In this document: positions 5,945 through 14,643 of the stretch, piece after piece
Layout of the letters: each line of letters opens with the position of its first letter
How positions within the stretch are numbered: position 1 is the first letter of the stretch
NCBI GenBank assembly: GCA_964530005.1
Contig: CAZGZD010000018.1
Coordinates: forward strand, 1 to 21,088
DNA: 21,088 bases
Reading direction: 5' to 3'
Source of the DNA: CAZGZD01 sp964530005
Lineage (GTDB): Bacteria; Patescibacteriota; Microgenomatia; UBA1406; GWC2-37-13
The notes under the pieces: generated by a model
Databases searched by the model: none
Told to the model about the DNA's origin: nothing
What the model saw: the letters and a program-made list of their open reading frames with translations, nothing else
Position numbers and translations under genes: made by a program

Positions 5945-7006
5945 TTAGGCGACAGCTACAATTCGACTCGCTATCTCTTCAGCTACAGCGCTTGTTGGGG
6001 TAGGATTATTGGGAAATATGTCGCGAGTTCCAATACCCGCATCAATTGTCTCTTGAACTGCTGCATTCAAAGCATGAGACTCAAGCTCGAGACCTTGAGT
6101 ACCCAAGAGCATAGCTGCGGACATGATTGTCCCGATTGGGTTAGCCGTATTCTGGCCAGCAGCACGTGGGAATGACCCGTGAATTGGCTCAAATAATGAA
6201 TATTTTTCGCCAAGTGAAGCAGATGGCAACATACCAAGAGATCCAACGATAACTGCTGCTTCATCCGACAAAATATCGCCGAACATATTCTCAGTGAGTA
6301 CTACATTGAAGTCTGCTGGTCGCTTGATGATCTGCTGTGCGCAATTATCAACAAACATATATTCAACCTCAATATCTTTATACTCACTCGATGCCATTTC
6401 CTGCACCACCTCCCGCCATAGGCGCGATGTATCCAGCACATTGGCTTTATCAACAAGAGTGAGCTTTCCACCACGTGCCCGCGCAATATCAAATGCTGAA
6501 GTTGCAACTCTCACTATTTCTTCTTTTGAATACTCTGCTGTGTCATATGCTTTATTTCCATCCCGTCCTCGCTTACCAAAATAAATTCCACCTGTAAGCT
6601 CTCGCACAATAACAAAGTCGACATCAATAAGTAAATCTTCTTTGAGAGGAGACTTTGCAAAAAGCGCTTTGTAGGTCTTGATCGGACGGATATTGGCAAA
6701 TAGGCCAAGATCTGCGCGCATGCGCAAGAGTCCTTGCTCAGGTCGCACTTTGGCACTTGGATCATTATCATACTTGGGGTCGCCGACCGCGCCAAGCAGT
6801 ACTGAGTCTGATTTCTTGCAAAGTTCAGCTGTTGCTGCCGGATACGGATCACCTGTCTCCTCAATAGCAACTGCGCCGATCAGTCCTTTTTCAATTTCAA
6901 ACTCATGATTATATACCTCGGCAATCTTTTTAAGCACATGGACGGCAGCATCTGTGATTTCCGGACCTATTCCGTCTCCTGGTAATACCGCGATATATTT
7001 TTTCAT
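5945..7006 (-). CDS. leuB: 3-isopropylmalate dehydrogenase
   Basis: Oxidises and decarboxylates 3-isopropylmalate to 2-oxoisocaproate with NAD+, the third step of the leucine branch. At 353 aa it has normal length. Substrate-binding arginines are in LLRMRADLG (Arg95, Arg97) and RELTGGIYFG (Arg135, Tyr142). The catalytic Lys187 is in VDKANVLD, and the metal-binding aspartates are Asp220, Asp244 and Asp248 (MFGDILSDEA). The nucleotide site GSFPRAAGQNTANPIG is intact. It is transcribed away from leuC, across a 71-bp divergent intergenic region, so it is not in an operon with leuCD. A TAGAAT lies 9 nt before the ATG, suggesting a leaderless start. Confidence 0.96.
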   Translation of the reverse strand: MKKYIAVLPGDGIGPEITDAAVHVLKKIAEVYNHEFEIEKGLIGAVAIEETGDPYPAATAELCKKSDSVLLGAVGDPKYDNDPSAKVRPEQGLLRMRADLGLFANIRPIKTYKALFAKSPLKEDLLIDVDFVIVRELTGGIYFGKRGRDGNKAYDTAEYSKEEIVRVATSAFDIARARGGKLTLVDKANVLDTSRLWREVVQEMASSEYKDIEVEYMFVDNCAQQIIKRPADFNVVLTENMFGDILSDEAAVIVGSLGMLPSASLGEKYSLFEPIHGSFPRAAGQNTANPIGTIMSAAMLLGTQGLELESHALNAAVQETIDAGIGTRDIFPNNPTPTSAVAEEIASRIVAVA

Positions 7007-7077
7007 CGTGCTTTCATTCTACCAAATACAAGGCTAAAAATGATAAAATAGTTCATAAGTTAAAGCACCTTCTACTT
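7007..7077. promoter_or_regulatory. Divergent promoter region leuB / leuC
   Basis: For leuB (minus strand) TAGAAT at 7016-7021 lies 9 nt before the ATG. For leuC (plus strand) an extended -10, TGATAAAAT, at 7041-7049 lies 28 nt before the ATG. Neither has a convincing -35, so a regulator may be involved. I see no leader peptide or terminator hairpin here, in contrast to the ilv operon. Confidence 0.5.
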
Positions 7078-8490
7078 ATGGAGAATACACAGCCTAAAAC
7101 ATTGTTTGATAAAGTATGGGATAGCCATGTGGTGCATAGCCAGGCCGACTATCCAGATATTTTATATATCGATGCGCATCTGATACACGAAGTTACCAGT
7201 CCTCAGGCCTTTGAGGGACTTCGAAAGCGCGGTATTGGAGTAGCACGGCCAGATCGTACATGGGCCACAGCCGACCACAATGTGCCGACTCGCAATCAAC
7301 ACCTGCCCATCCGAGAAGCTCTCAGTCGCAAACAGGTTGAGATGCTGACGGCAAACTGCAAGGAGTTCGGCGTTCGCCTTTATGGCTTGGGACACCCATT
7401 TCAGGGAATCGTCCACATCATTGGCCCCGAGCTTGGTATCACCAAGCCTGGAATGACGATTGTGTGTGGGGATAGCCACACCTCAACTCACGGTGCGTTT
7501 GGTGCAATAGCTTTTGGAATAGGAACATCAGAGGTCGAACAAGTCTTAGCGTCCCAGTCAGTACTTCAAAAGCGACCCAAAACTATGAAAATTGAGGTGA
7601 ATGGTAAACTGACTGGTGGCGTGGTATCCAAAGACATTATCCTCTACATCATCTCAAAGTTGACAGCATCAGGAGCAGTAGGATATTTTGTCGAGTATGC
7701 CGGATCTACAATTCGCGAACTTTCTATGGAGGCGCGAATGACAATCTGCAACATGAGTATTGAGATGGGTGCGCGAGGTGGACTTATTGCGCCGGATAGC
7801 ACAACATTTGAGTACATAAAAGGACGAGAGTTTGCCCCGAAAGGTAAAGAGTGGAACACAGCAGTGGACTACTGGAAAAGTCTGCCAACAGACGAAGGAG
7901 CAGAATATGATCGAGTCGAGTCTTTTGACGCTGCAGATATTGAGCCAATGATTACCTACGGCACCAACCCTGGAATGGGAGTCAAATTATCCGAAAAGAT
8001 CCCGACTGGAGATGCATTTGAAAAAGAAAGTGAGCGCCGGCATTTTCACCATGCACTTGAGTATATGAATCTTAAGGAAGGCACTAAGATGGAAGGCTTG
8101 CCTGTCGACTATGTATTTATGGGATCATGCACAAACTCACGAATTGAAGATCTTCGGGCTATAGCCTCTGTCGTAAAAGGCAAGAAAAAAGCCCCACATG
8201 TTGAGGCTTTTATAATCCCTGGATCCGCTCAGGTTGAAAAGCAGGCGCGAGCCGAAGGACTGGACCGGATATTTGAAGAAGTTGGATTTGAATTGCGAGG
8301 CGCTGGATGCTCGGCATGCTTGGGTATGAATGAGGACAAGATCCCAGCTGGCAAATACTGCATCTCTACATCCAATCGCAATTTTGAGGGACGCCAAGGA
8401 CCAGGTGCCAGAACGTTTTTAGCAAGCCCACTGTCAGTTGCGGCTGCGGCAATTACAGGACGAATTACTGATCCTCGAGAATTTATATGA
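7078..8490 (+). CDS. leuC: 3-isopropylmalate dehydratase large subunit
   Basis: Aconitase-family subunit that isomerises 2- to 3-isopropylmalate together with LeuD. Length 470 aa is typical of the bacterial LeuC type. The [4Fe-4S] ligands are Cys351 (GSCTNSR) and Cys411/Cys414 (GCSACLG). The substrate region VCGDSHTSTHGAFGAIAFGIG (129-149) and the C-terminal SNRNFEGRQG are intact. The leuD partner is on the same strand but 153 bp away because a palindromic element lies between them; the two genes normally sit close together. Confidence 0.96.
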   Translation: MENTQPKTLFDKVWDSHVVHSQADYPDILYIDAHLIHEVTSPQAFEGLRKRGIGVARPDRTWATADHNVPTRNQHLPIREALSRKQVEMLTANCKEFGVRLYGLGHPFQGIVHIIGPELGITKPGMTIVCGDSHTSTHGAFGAIAFGIGTSEVEQVLASQSVLQKRPKTMKIEVNGKLTGGVVSKDIILYIISKLTASGAVGYFVEYAGSTIRELSMEARMTICNMSIEMGARGGLIAPDSTTFEYIKGREFAPKGKEWNTAVDYWKSLPTDEGAEYDRVESFDAADIEPMITYGTNPGMGVKLSEKIPTGDAFEKESERRHFHHALEYMNLKEGTKMEGLPVDYVFMGSCTNSRIEDLRAIASVVKGKKKAPHVEAFIIPGSAQVEKQARAEGLDRIFEEVGFELRGAGCSACLGMNEDKIPAGKYCISTSNRNFEGRQGPGARTFLASPLSVAAAAITGRITDPREFI

Positions 8491-8497
8491 AAGATTC

Positions 8498-8636
8498 ACG
8501 ATTATGATTTAAGAAAAAAACTTTTTTGTTACTTTTGCTTGTTTATGCGACTTGGGAGGCCCGGTCACACGACTGGGAGGGAACCCACTGGAGTCAGAAA
8601 CAAGTAAAAGTAAGATAACGATTAGAATTTAAAGAA
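8498..8636. repeat. Imperfect direct repeats flanking palindromic element copy 2
   Basis: ACGATTATGATTTAAGAA (8498-8515) before the element resembles ACGATTAGAATTTAAAGAA (8618-8636) after it, matching at most positions with small indels. It could be a decayed target duplication, or a coincidence in AT-rich sequence. Confidence 0.4.
8523..8613. repeat. Palindromic intergenic element, copy 2
   Basis: Same architecture as the element at 1412-1495. The outer arms are TTACTTTT (8529-8536) and AAAAGTAA (8606-8613), extended by GCTTGTTT and GAAACAAG. The shared blocks GCGACTTGGGA and GGGAACCCACTGGAG are present. The inner hairpin is different: CCCGGTC (8560-8566), loop ACAC, GACTGGG (8571-8577), with one wobble pair. 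Conserved flanks with a changed but still paired apical stem argue for selection or amplification of the fold. It lies between leuC and leuD, and a stop or attenuation effect on leuD is possible, although there is no long U-tract right after the stem. Confidence 0.75.
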
Positions 8637-8643
8637 TAATCCT

Positions 8644-9240
8644 ATGATAATAAAATCAACAGCAGTGCCACTTCGAATTGAGAATGTGGATACAGATCAG
8701 ATCATACCAGCCAGATTCTTAAAAAGTACTGATAAGACTGGCTTTGGAGAAAATCTATTTCGTGACTGGAGATACAATCCAGATGGTACCCCAAAAGCTG
8801 ATTTTGTGTTGAATAATTCAAAGTATTCTGGCGAAATTCTGGTCACCGGAGAGAACTTTGGCTCTGGGTCTTCTCGAGAACATGCCGCATGGGCTATCAA
8901 ACAATATGGATTCCGGGCTGTGATCTCAAGCTTTTTTGCTGATATATTCCGCCAAAATGCACTCAACAATGGACTACTCGTTGTTGAGATTCCAGAAGAC
9001 GAACTCCGAGAGCTTTTTGATGCAATAGAAACAGATCCGGCTACACTTGTTGAGATCAATCTTGAGGCACAAGAGGTACACTGGACATCAAAAAAACTCA
9101 AAACAAGCTTCCAAATTGATCCCTACAAAAAGATGTGTTTGCTCTTAGGATACGATGATATTGATTATCTCCTAAGCAAAAAGAAAGAAACAGAGGGGTT
9201 TGAAAAAAATAGAGAGAATGATTTTTCAATCACCGTCTAA
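8644..9240 (+). CDS. leuD: 3-isopropylmalate dehydratase small subunit
   Basis: Swivelling-domain partner of LeuC in isopropylmalate isomerase. The 198-aa length fits the bacterial LeuD type. Landmarks are NVDTDQIIPARFL (14-26) and the substrate-binding GENFGSGSSREHA (69-81). The last four bases overlap the convergent ridA stop region (9237-9240), so the two genes meet tail to tail with no terminator between them. Confidence 0.96.
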   Translation: MIIKSTAVPLRIENVDTDQIIPARFLKSTDKTGFGENLFRDWRYNPDGTPKADFVLNNSKYSGEILVTGENFGSGSSREHAAWAIKQYGFRAVISSFFADIFRQNALNNGLLVVEIPEDELRELFDAIETDPATLVEINLEAQEVHWTSKKLKTSFQIDPYKKMCLLLGYDDIDYLLSKKKETEGFEKNRENDFSITV

Positions 9241-9614
9241 TCCTTGACGGCTATTGCATCAATCTCGATAAGCGCTCCTTTGGGCAAAGATGCCACACCT
9301 ACTGTAGCACGAGCTGGTTTATGATCACCGAAAACTTCTGCATATATCTCGTTTACTTTCGCAAAATCATCCATATTCACAACATAAATAGTTGTTTTAA
9401 TGACTAAAGATAAATCTACATTCACTTCTTCAAGGACACCAGTAAGATTTATGAGAACTTGTCGTGTCTGCGCTTCAATCCCAACAACAAGCGCACCTGT
9501 TGTTGGATCCATACCAATCTGTCCAGAACAAAAGACAAAGTTACCAACCCGCACAGCTTGGGAATATGGCCCGATTGCTTGTGGCGCATTATTTGTTTTG
9601 ATTGGCTCTATCAT
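9237..9614 (-). CDS. ridA: RidA-family enamine/imine deaminase
   Basis: Hydrolyses reactive 2-aminoacrylate and related enamine/imine intermediates released by PLP enzymes, protecting IlvE and other PLP enzymes. The 125-aa length is standard. The substrate Arg102 is in PARATVGVASLPKGALIEIDAIA, the family signature, with Glu117 also kept. It is the last gene of the ilv operon, 5 bp after ilvD. That position fits both by-product removal and the imine intermediates of isoleucine synthesis. Confidence 0.93.
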   Translation of the reverse strand: MIEPIKTNNAPQAIGPYSQAVRVGNFVFCSGQIGMDPTTGALVVGIEAQTRQVLINLTGVLEEVNVDLSLVIKTTIYVVNMDDFAKVNEIYAEVFGDHKPARATVGVASLPKGALIEIDAIAVKD

Positions 9615-9619
9615 TTTTA

Positions 9620-11311
9620 TTAGTCGTCAAACTTTGTGGTTACTGCCCCATATGACGCAGATGCTACGCTTCGGATATACTTTGCCAACACACCAGTTGT
9701 GTAGGTTGGCTTTGGCTTTTTCCACGATTTAAATCGTGCCTTAATCTCCTCATCAGTCAACTTTACAGACAATGTTCTTTCTTCAACATTTATTGTGATT
9801 ACATCTCCATCCTCAAGCACTGCAACAAGTCCCCCATCATACGCTTCAGGAGCAATGTGTCCGACAACATGCCCATGGGTACCTCCTGAAAACCTTCCGT
9901 CTGTGATGAGGGCAACCGAATCCCCTAGTCCCTCACCGATTATCGCTGATGTGATAGAAAGCATCTCACGCATTCCAGGCCCTCCTTTGGGTCCCTCATA
10001 TCGAATCACCACAACATCTCCTGGTTTTATTTTCTTACTTATGATCGCGGCAAAAGCCGCCTCCTCTCCATCAAATACGCGGGCTGGACCTGAAAAGTCC
10101 GGCTCCTCAAGACCCGTGATTTTACAGACACTTCCCTCAAGTGCAAGATTACCCTTAAGCACAATTAGTGGACCACGCTTAGATAGTGGACTTTTTAAAT
10201 CTGTAATTATTTTCTGCCCTACAGATAGTGCGGGCGCATCCTTAAGATTCTGCTCAAGCGTACGACCCGTAACCGTCATGATATCGCCGTGCAAAAGTCC
10301 AGCATCCAGAAGAAGCTTCATCACAGCTGGCGTACCCCCCACACGATACAGATCTGCCATGACAAAGCGTCCAGCTGGTTTGAGATCTGCGATGTAGGGT
10401 ACACGGCGTCCTATACGATCAAAATCATCCATTGATAACCCAACCCCCGCCTCATGCGCAATTGCCAGAAGGTGAAGTATTGCATTGGTTGATCCCCCAA
10501 GCGCATTTGCCATTACAATCGCATTCTCAAACGCGTCTTTAGTGAGAATATCACGAGGCCTTATGTTTTTTTCAAGAAGGTTTATAAGCGCAGCCCCCGC
10601 ATCGGTGCATTCTTGTTTCTTGCCATCGACAATTGCAGGTGTAGATGAGGAACCAGGCAGACTCATTCCCATAGCCTCGATCGCCGATGCCATAGTATTT
10701 GCCGTATACATACCGCCGCAAGAGCCAGCTCCCGGACAGGCATTGCACTCTATTCCCTTAAATTCCTCGTCGCTTATTGTACCTGCTGAATGCCGACCTA
10801 CCGCTTCAAAAATACTTACGATATCAATGTCGTGACCTTTATAATGGCCTGGCATGATCGTTCCGCCATAGATAAAAATACTTGGAATATTGAGTCGTGC
10901 TATGGCCATAAGGCAACCTGGCATATTTTTGTCACATCCACCGATTGCCACAAGCCCGTCGTAACGCATCGCATTTGTCGTTACTTCAATTGAGTCGGCG
11001 ATCACCTCACGAGATGGAAGAGAATATTTCATCCCCTCGTGTCCCATCGATATTCCATCAGACACGGTGATAGTGTTGAATATCTGCGGAGCACTCCCTG
11101 CTTTTTTGAGTCCTGCTTTTGCCAGCTTTGCAAAATCAAGAATATGATAGTTACAAGGAGTCACTTCAGCCCATGTAGACGCCACACCAATCATTGGTTT
11201 TTCGAAATCTTCGGTCGTAAACCCCACGGCCCGAAGCATAGCACGAGCAGGTGCTCGAGCATCGCCATCTGTTGTCATCCTTGATCTCGTCTTTAGGTTA
11301 TTTTTCGTCAT
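9620..11311 (-). CDS. ilvD: Dihydroxy-acid dehydratase
   Basis: Dehydrates 2,3-dihydroxy-isovalerate and -methylvalerate to the 2-oxo acids of Val and Ile. The 563-aa length places it in the shorter IlvD group rather than the ~616-aa E. coli type. Three cysteines that fit cluster ligands are Cys53 (TPCNYH), Cys126 (GGCDKNMPGC) and Cys198 (GAGSCGGMYTANTM). From the family I expect a [2Fe-2S] or [4Fe-4S] cluster plus Mg2+, and the sequence alone does not decide which. The C-terminal DGRFSGGTHG signature is intact. It is 5 bp after the ThrC fusion gene and 5 bp before ridA. Confidence 0.96.
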   Translation of the reverse strand: MTKNNLKTRSRMTTDGDARAPARAMLRAVGFTTEDFEKPMIGVASTWAEVTPCNYHILDFAKLAKAGLKKAGSAPQIFNTITVSDGISMGHEGMKYSLPSREVIADSIEVTTNAMRYDGLVAIGGCDKNMPGCLMAIARLNIPSIFIYGGTIMPGHYKGHDIDIVSIFEAVGRHSAGTISDEEFKGIECNACPGAGSCGGMYTANTMASAIEAMGMSLPGSSSTPAIVDGKKQECTDAGAALINLLEKNIRPRDILTKDAFENAIVMANALGGSTNAILHLLAIAHEAGVGLSMDDFDRIGRRVPYIADLKPAGRFVMADLYRVGGTPAVMKLLLDAGLLHGDIMTVTGRTLEQNLKDAPALSVGQKIITDLKSPLSKRGPLIVLKGNLALEGSVCKITGLEEPDFSGPARVFDGEEAAFAAIISKKIKPGDVVVIRYEGPKGGPGMREMLSITSAIIGEGLGDSVALITDGRFSGGTHGHVVGHIAPEAYDGGLVAVLEDGDVITINVEERTLSVKLTDEEIKARFKSWKKPKPTYTTGVLAKYIRSVASASYGAVTTKFDD

Positions 11312-11316
11312 ACTAT

Positions 11317-13113
11317 TTATGCTAAAAATGAATTGTAGGCATTTTCGAATGCTTCAATAGATGCTTGAATTATATCAGGACTGGCTCCTTGACCAACTGA
11401 GTTCTTACCTTCACGTTCAAGCTTTAACTCAACGTGTACCACAGCGTCCGAGCCACTTGAACGGATATCTACATTATAGTCTGTAAGCCTAAACTCAATT
11501 TTGTGTCCTCCAACGCTTTTGAGGGCGTTGATGACAGCATCGACAGGGCCAGTTCCATCTGCCTCACCCTTTTCGGTCGTACCGTTGAAGCGAACCTCAA
11601 CCGTAGCCTGCGGCTTAGTGTCTTTGGATGTTTTGACGCTAAAGTCGACAACTTCAAAAGACTTCTTTTGCGTACTGCCTGAAGGTGCCTCCAACACGTC
11701 CTGCAGGATATCTTGAAAATCAGAGAACGTGACATGCTTGCCTTTTTGCAAAAAACTACCGATCTTACCTTTTATCTTATCAACATATGCTGAAGACAGC
11801 TTAACCTGAAAATGTTTGAGTGCATGTTTGCGTATTGCATCTTCTGTCGGACTTACGTCAAAAAGTACAGTCTCGCGGTCTACAAAAGATATATTTTTTC
11901 CTTCAAAAAATGAGTTCTCATAAAGTGACAAAAACTCAGCTGTTGATGGATAGATTGTCGGCGGTTTGGTTGCAATTTTCAGAATTGACGTTGGATCTTT
12001 CAGACCATTGCCAGTCAGGACACACACCACTGTCTTTCCCTTTAGATTATGCGCTTCAACAAGCTTAATAAGTCCAGCCAGTGATGCCGCGCTTGATGCT
12101 TCAACAAATATTCCCTCTTGTGTTGAGAGCATGTACTCAGCCTCAAGAATCTCACGATCAGTCAGTGCATACGCACTTCCCTCTGATCCTCGAATCTCAC
12201 TAAGCGCTTTCTCCCCATCAAGTGGATAGTTGACGGCGATTGCGGAAGCAATAGTATTGGTTGATGTGAGTGCTGTGACATGGGTATCTCCCCCGTCATA
12301 TGCGTTCACAATACTGGAGGATCCAGCAGCCTGCACACCAATAAGACGAGGCAAAGAATCGATAAATCCAAGTTCGCGATATTCTCGAAATCCCTTTCCA
12401 TAACTCGCTATATTCGTACCACAGCCCATCGGGACTATCACATAATCTGGAACTCGATAATAGAGCTGATCAATCACTTCATAAGCAGCTGTTTTTTGCC
12501 CTTCGACTCGAAACGCATAGTCACCCGCTAGATAAAATCCAAGTTTTTCAGCAACAGTCTGCGCCACAAATACTGCGTCGTTGTAGCTCCCCTTAACCTG
12601 CACTATCTTGCCACCATAGGATATGGCTTGTGCAAGCTTGGTAGGCGGAGTTCCCTCGGGAACCACTATAAAACAAGGAATACCGGCTGCTGCGGCATAA
12701 CAAGCAACAGACGCTGCCATATTACCAGTTGAAGCGACAATCACAGCAGGCGCTCCAAGCTCAGATACCACTGTCATCTCCACGGCCGATCCTCGATCTT
12801 TAAATGCTCCTGTTGGATTTTGCGCTTCAAGCTTGAAATATAACTTAATTCCCAACTTCTTGCCAATTTTACGACTTGGTATAAGAGGTGTGCCTCCCTC
12901 AGAAAGTGAGACAAATCGCGCGTGATTTTTGATTGGCATGAGAGGTAGGTATTTTGAGTTATACGGTGGAGTTCGTCTGAAGTAAGCTTCATTTATCTGC
13001 TTTTTCACAAGTTCAAGGTCCATCACTACATCCCACGGACCATTCTCTCCAGTATATACAAAGCCTTTTGGCTTCACTGGTTTTCGGGTCTTATAATCGA
13101 GTATTTGATACAT
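11317..13113 (-). CDS. Threonine synthase fused to a LeuA-type C-terminal regulatory domain
   Basis: Residues about 60-385 form a PLP-dependent fold II enzyme of the threonine synthase type. It has EGGTPL (72-77), PLP Lys105 in NPTGAFKDRG, STGN (128-131), phosphate-binding MGCGTN (229-234) and LTGNGLKDP (366-374). NPTGxFKDRG and STGN favour ThrC over threonine deaminase, which has PTGSFKxRG and SAGNH. Residues about 400-480 resemble the helical linker of 2-isopropylmalate synthase. Residues 485-598 are a LeuA allosteric (dimerisation) domain: GTGPVDAVINAL (520-531), LTDYNVDIRSSGSD (543-556), VGQGASPDIIQASIEAFENAYN (573-594). The whole protein is 598 aa with no frameshift. The gene directly follows leuA, so the domain may have come from it by duplication. 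Likely role: threonine supply for Ile, with feedback by a branched-chain amino acid. Confidence 0.88.
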   Translation of the reverse strand: MYQILDYKTRKPVKPKGFVYTGENGPWDVVMDLELVKKQINEAYFRRTPPYNSKYLPLMPIKNHARFVSLSEGGTPLIPSRKIGKKLGIKLYFKLEAQNPTGAFKDRGSAVEMTVVSELGAPAVIVASTGNMAASVACYAAAAGIPCFIVVPEGTPPTKLAQAISYGGKIVQVKGSYNDAVFVAQTVAEKLGFYLAGDYAFRVEGQKTAAYEVIDQLYYRVPDYVIVPMGCGTNIASYGKGFREYRELGFIDSLPRLIGVQAAGSSSIVNAYDGGDTHVTALTSTNTIASAIAVNYPLDGEKALSEIRGSEGSAYALTDREILEAEYMLSTQEGIFVEASSAASLAGLIKLVEAHNLKGKTVVCVLTGNGLKDPTSILKIATKPPTIYPSTAEFLSLYENSFFEGKNISFVDRETVLFDVSPTEDAIRKHALKHFQVKLSSAYVDKIKGKIGSFLQKGKHVTFSDFQDILQDVLEAPSGSTQKKSFEVVDFSVKTSKDTKPQATVEVRFNGTTEKGEADGTGPVDAVINALKSVGGHKIEFRLTDYNVDIRSSGSDAVVHVELKLEREGKNSVGQGASPDIIQASIEAFENAYNSFLA

Positions 13114-13135
13114 ACAAATATAAAGGTAAAATTAT

Positions 13136-14629
13136 TTATTTAATCTTATTGAGAGCATCAAGATATGCCCGAGCTGATGCCACAACTACATCAGTGTCAG
13201 CTGCGAATCCATAATAAATCTGGCCATTGCTCTCAATCTGAACATGCACCTTACCTTGATCATCTGATCCAGATGTCACAGCCTGTACCAGATATTCATC
13301 AAGTCTTACCTTTTTTTTGACAAGTGTGTCAATTGCCCGGTAAGTGGCATCGACCGGCCCATTGCCTTTTACTTTTGCTGACTGATCCTTGCCTTTTATC
13401 TTCAAAGTAACTTCTGCACTATCCTCGCCAGTTCCACATCGAACATCAAGTGATACCAGCTCTGCTCCACCTGCAGTTGATTTTTGACCAACAAGAATCA
13501 AAAGATCTTCATTATTTATTTCTTTCTTGCGATCAGCAAGCTTGAGAAAATCTGCGTACACTTGCTCAAGAGCACTTTTATCAAATTCATGCCCAAGTTT
13601 TGATAGTCTATGCTTCAAGGCAGCACGCCCTGAACGAGCAGTAAGTATGAGTGACGACTGAGGAATACCCACATCTTCTGGATTTATAATCTCAAAGTTT
13701 TCTCGGTTATTTAAAATTCCATGCTGGTGAATGCCTGATGAGTGAGCAAATGCATTGCGCCCAACTATTGCCTTGTTCGGCTGAATCGGCATATGCATAA
13801 GTCCAGATACAAGTCGGCTTGCGGGATATATCTTTTTGGTATTTATTTTTGTTTGATAGTTCAGGCTTTTGTTGGTCTTAAGAATCATTACCACTTCCTC
13901 AAGTGATGTATTGCCGGCTCGCTCCCCAACTCCATTTATCGTCACCTCAGTCTGACGAGCACCCGCCTCAACTCCCGCGATTGTGTTGGCCGTTGCAAGT
14001 CCCAAGTCATTTTGACAGTGCACACTTAAGATAACGTCGCCCGTGTCAACTTGGGGTATGTTGCGCCTGACATGAGCAACAAGATTACCAAAATCTGTGG
14101 GGATTGCGTATCCGACAGTATCTGGAATATTAAGTGTTGTCGCACCCTCCTCAACTGCAACTTTGAAAACCTCAACGAGATAGTCTGGGTCTGACCTTGA
14201 TGCATCCATAGCTGAAAACTCCACATCAGACACATATCCACGGGCTCGACGCACAGCGCGCCGTGTCATTTCGACAATTTCACTTCTTGATTTTTTGATT
14301 TGGTATTTAAGATGGATGTCGGATGTGGATATGAAGGTGTGTATACGAGGAGATACTGCCTGTCTTACTGCCTCGTATGCCACATCTATATCCCGATCAA
14401 GCGCACGAGCAAGAGCGGCAATAGTCGCGCCTTTTATATTTTTTGCTACACCAGAGACTGCTTTCAAATCATCAGGAGATGAGATGGGAAATCCAGCCTC
14501 AATAATATCAACGCCAAGTTGCTCAAGCAAACGCGCTATCTCAAGCTTCTCAACGCCATTGAGCTGCGATCCTGGCACCTGCTCTCCATCACGAAGAGTA
14601 GTATCAAAAATATATACTCTATTTTTCAT
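13136..14629 (-). CDS. leuA: 2-isopropylmalate synthase
   Basis: Condenses acetyl-CoA with 2-oxoisovalerate, the committed step to leucine. The 497-aa length fits the bacterial type. The catalytic TIM barrel carries DTTLRDGEQ (9-17), HCQND (204-208) and GVGERAGNTSLEE (233-245), with AHSSGIHQHG further on. A helical linker leads to the C-terminal leucine-binding domain (about 385-497) with GNGPVDATYRAID and TSGSDDQGKVHVQIE. The domain is complete, so the enzyme is probably leucine-inhibited. The adjacent ThrC fusion carries the same domain type. A citramalate synthase is an alternative reading, but the leuBCD genes in the same region support LeuA. Confidence 0.93.
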   Translation of the reverse strand: MKNRVYIFDTTLRDGEQVPGSQLNGVEKLEIARLLEQLGVDIIEAGFPISSPDDLKAVSGVAKNIKGATIAALARALDRDIDVAYEAVRQAVSPRIHTFISTSDIHLKYQIKKSRSEIVEMTRRAVRRARGYVSDVEFSAMDASRSDPDYLVEVFKVAVEEGATTLNIPDTVGYAIPTDFGNLVAHVRRNIPQVDTGDVILSVHCQNDLGLATANTIAGVEAGARQTEVTINGVGERAGNTSLEEVVMILKTNKSLNYQTKINTKKIYPASRLVSGLMHMPIQPNKAIVGRNAFAHSSGIHQHGILNNRENFEIINPEDVGIPQSSLILTARSGRAALKHRLSKLGHEFDKSALEQVYADFLKLADRKKEINNEDLLILVGQKSTAGGAELVSLDVRCGTGEDSAEVTLKIKGKDQSAKVKGNGPVDATYRAIDTLVKKKVRLDEYLVQAVTSGSDDQGKVHVQIESNGQIYYGFAADTDVVVASARAYLDALNKIK

Positions 14630-14643
14630 AAACGTCTTTTTAA

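Noticed and set aside
1412..8613. CRISPR array from the repeated palindromes
   Set aside because: Only two copies 7 kb apart, each palindromic with AT-rich outer arms and no spacer arrangement; no cas genes.
9795..10397. 200-codon frame on the plus strand inside ilvD, and similar long frames opposite ilvC and the IlvN fusion
   Set aside because: They lie antisense to well-conserved genes, have serine/proline-rich low-complexity translations and no promoter or family match.
11317..13113. ThrC fusion as an assembly error joining thrC and part of leuA
   Set aside because: The frame is continuous, the C-terminal domain sequence differs clearly from that of the neighbouring leuA, and a separate complete leuA is present.
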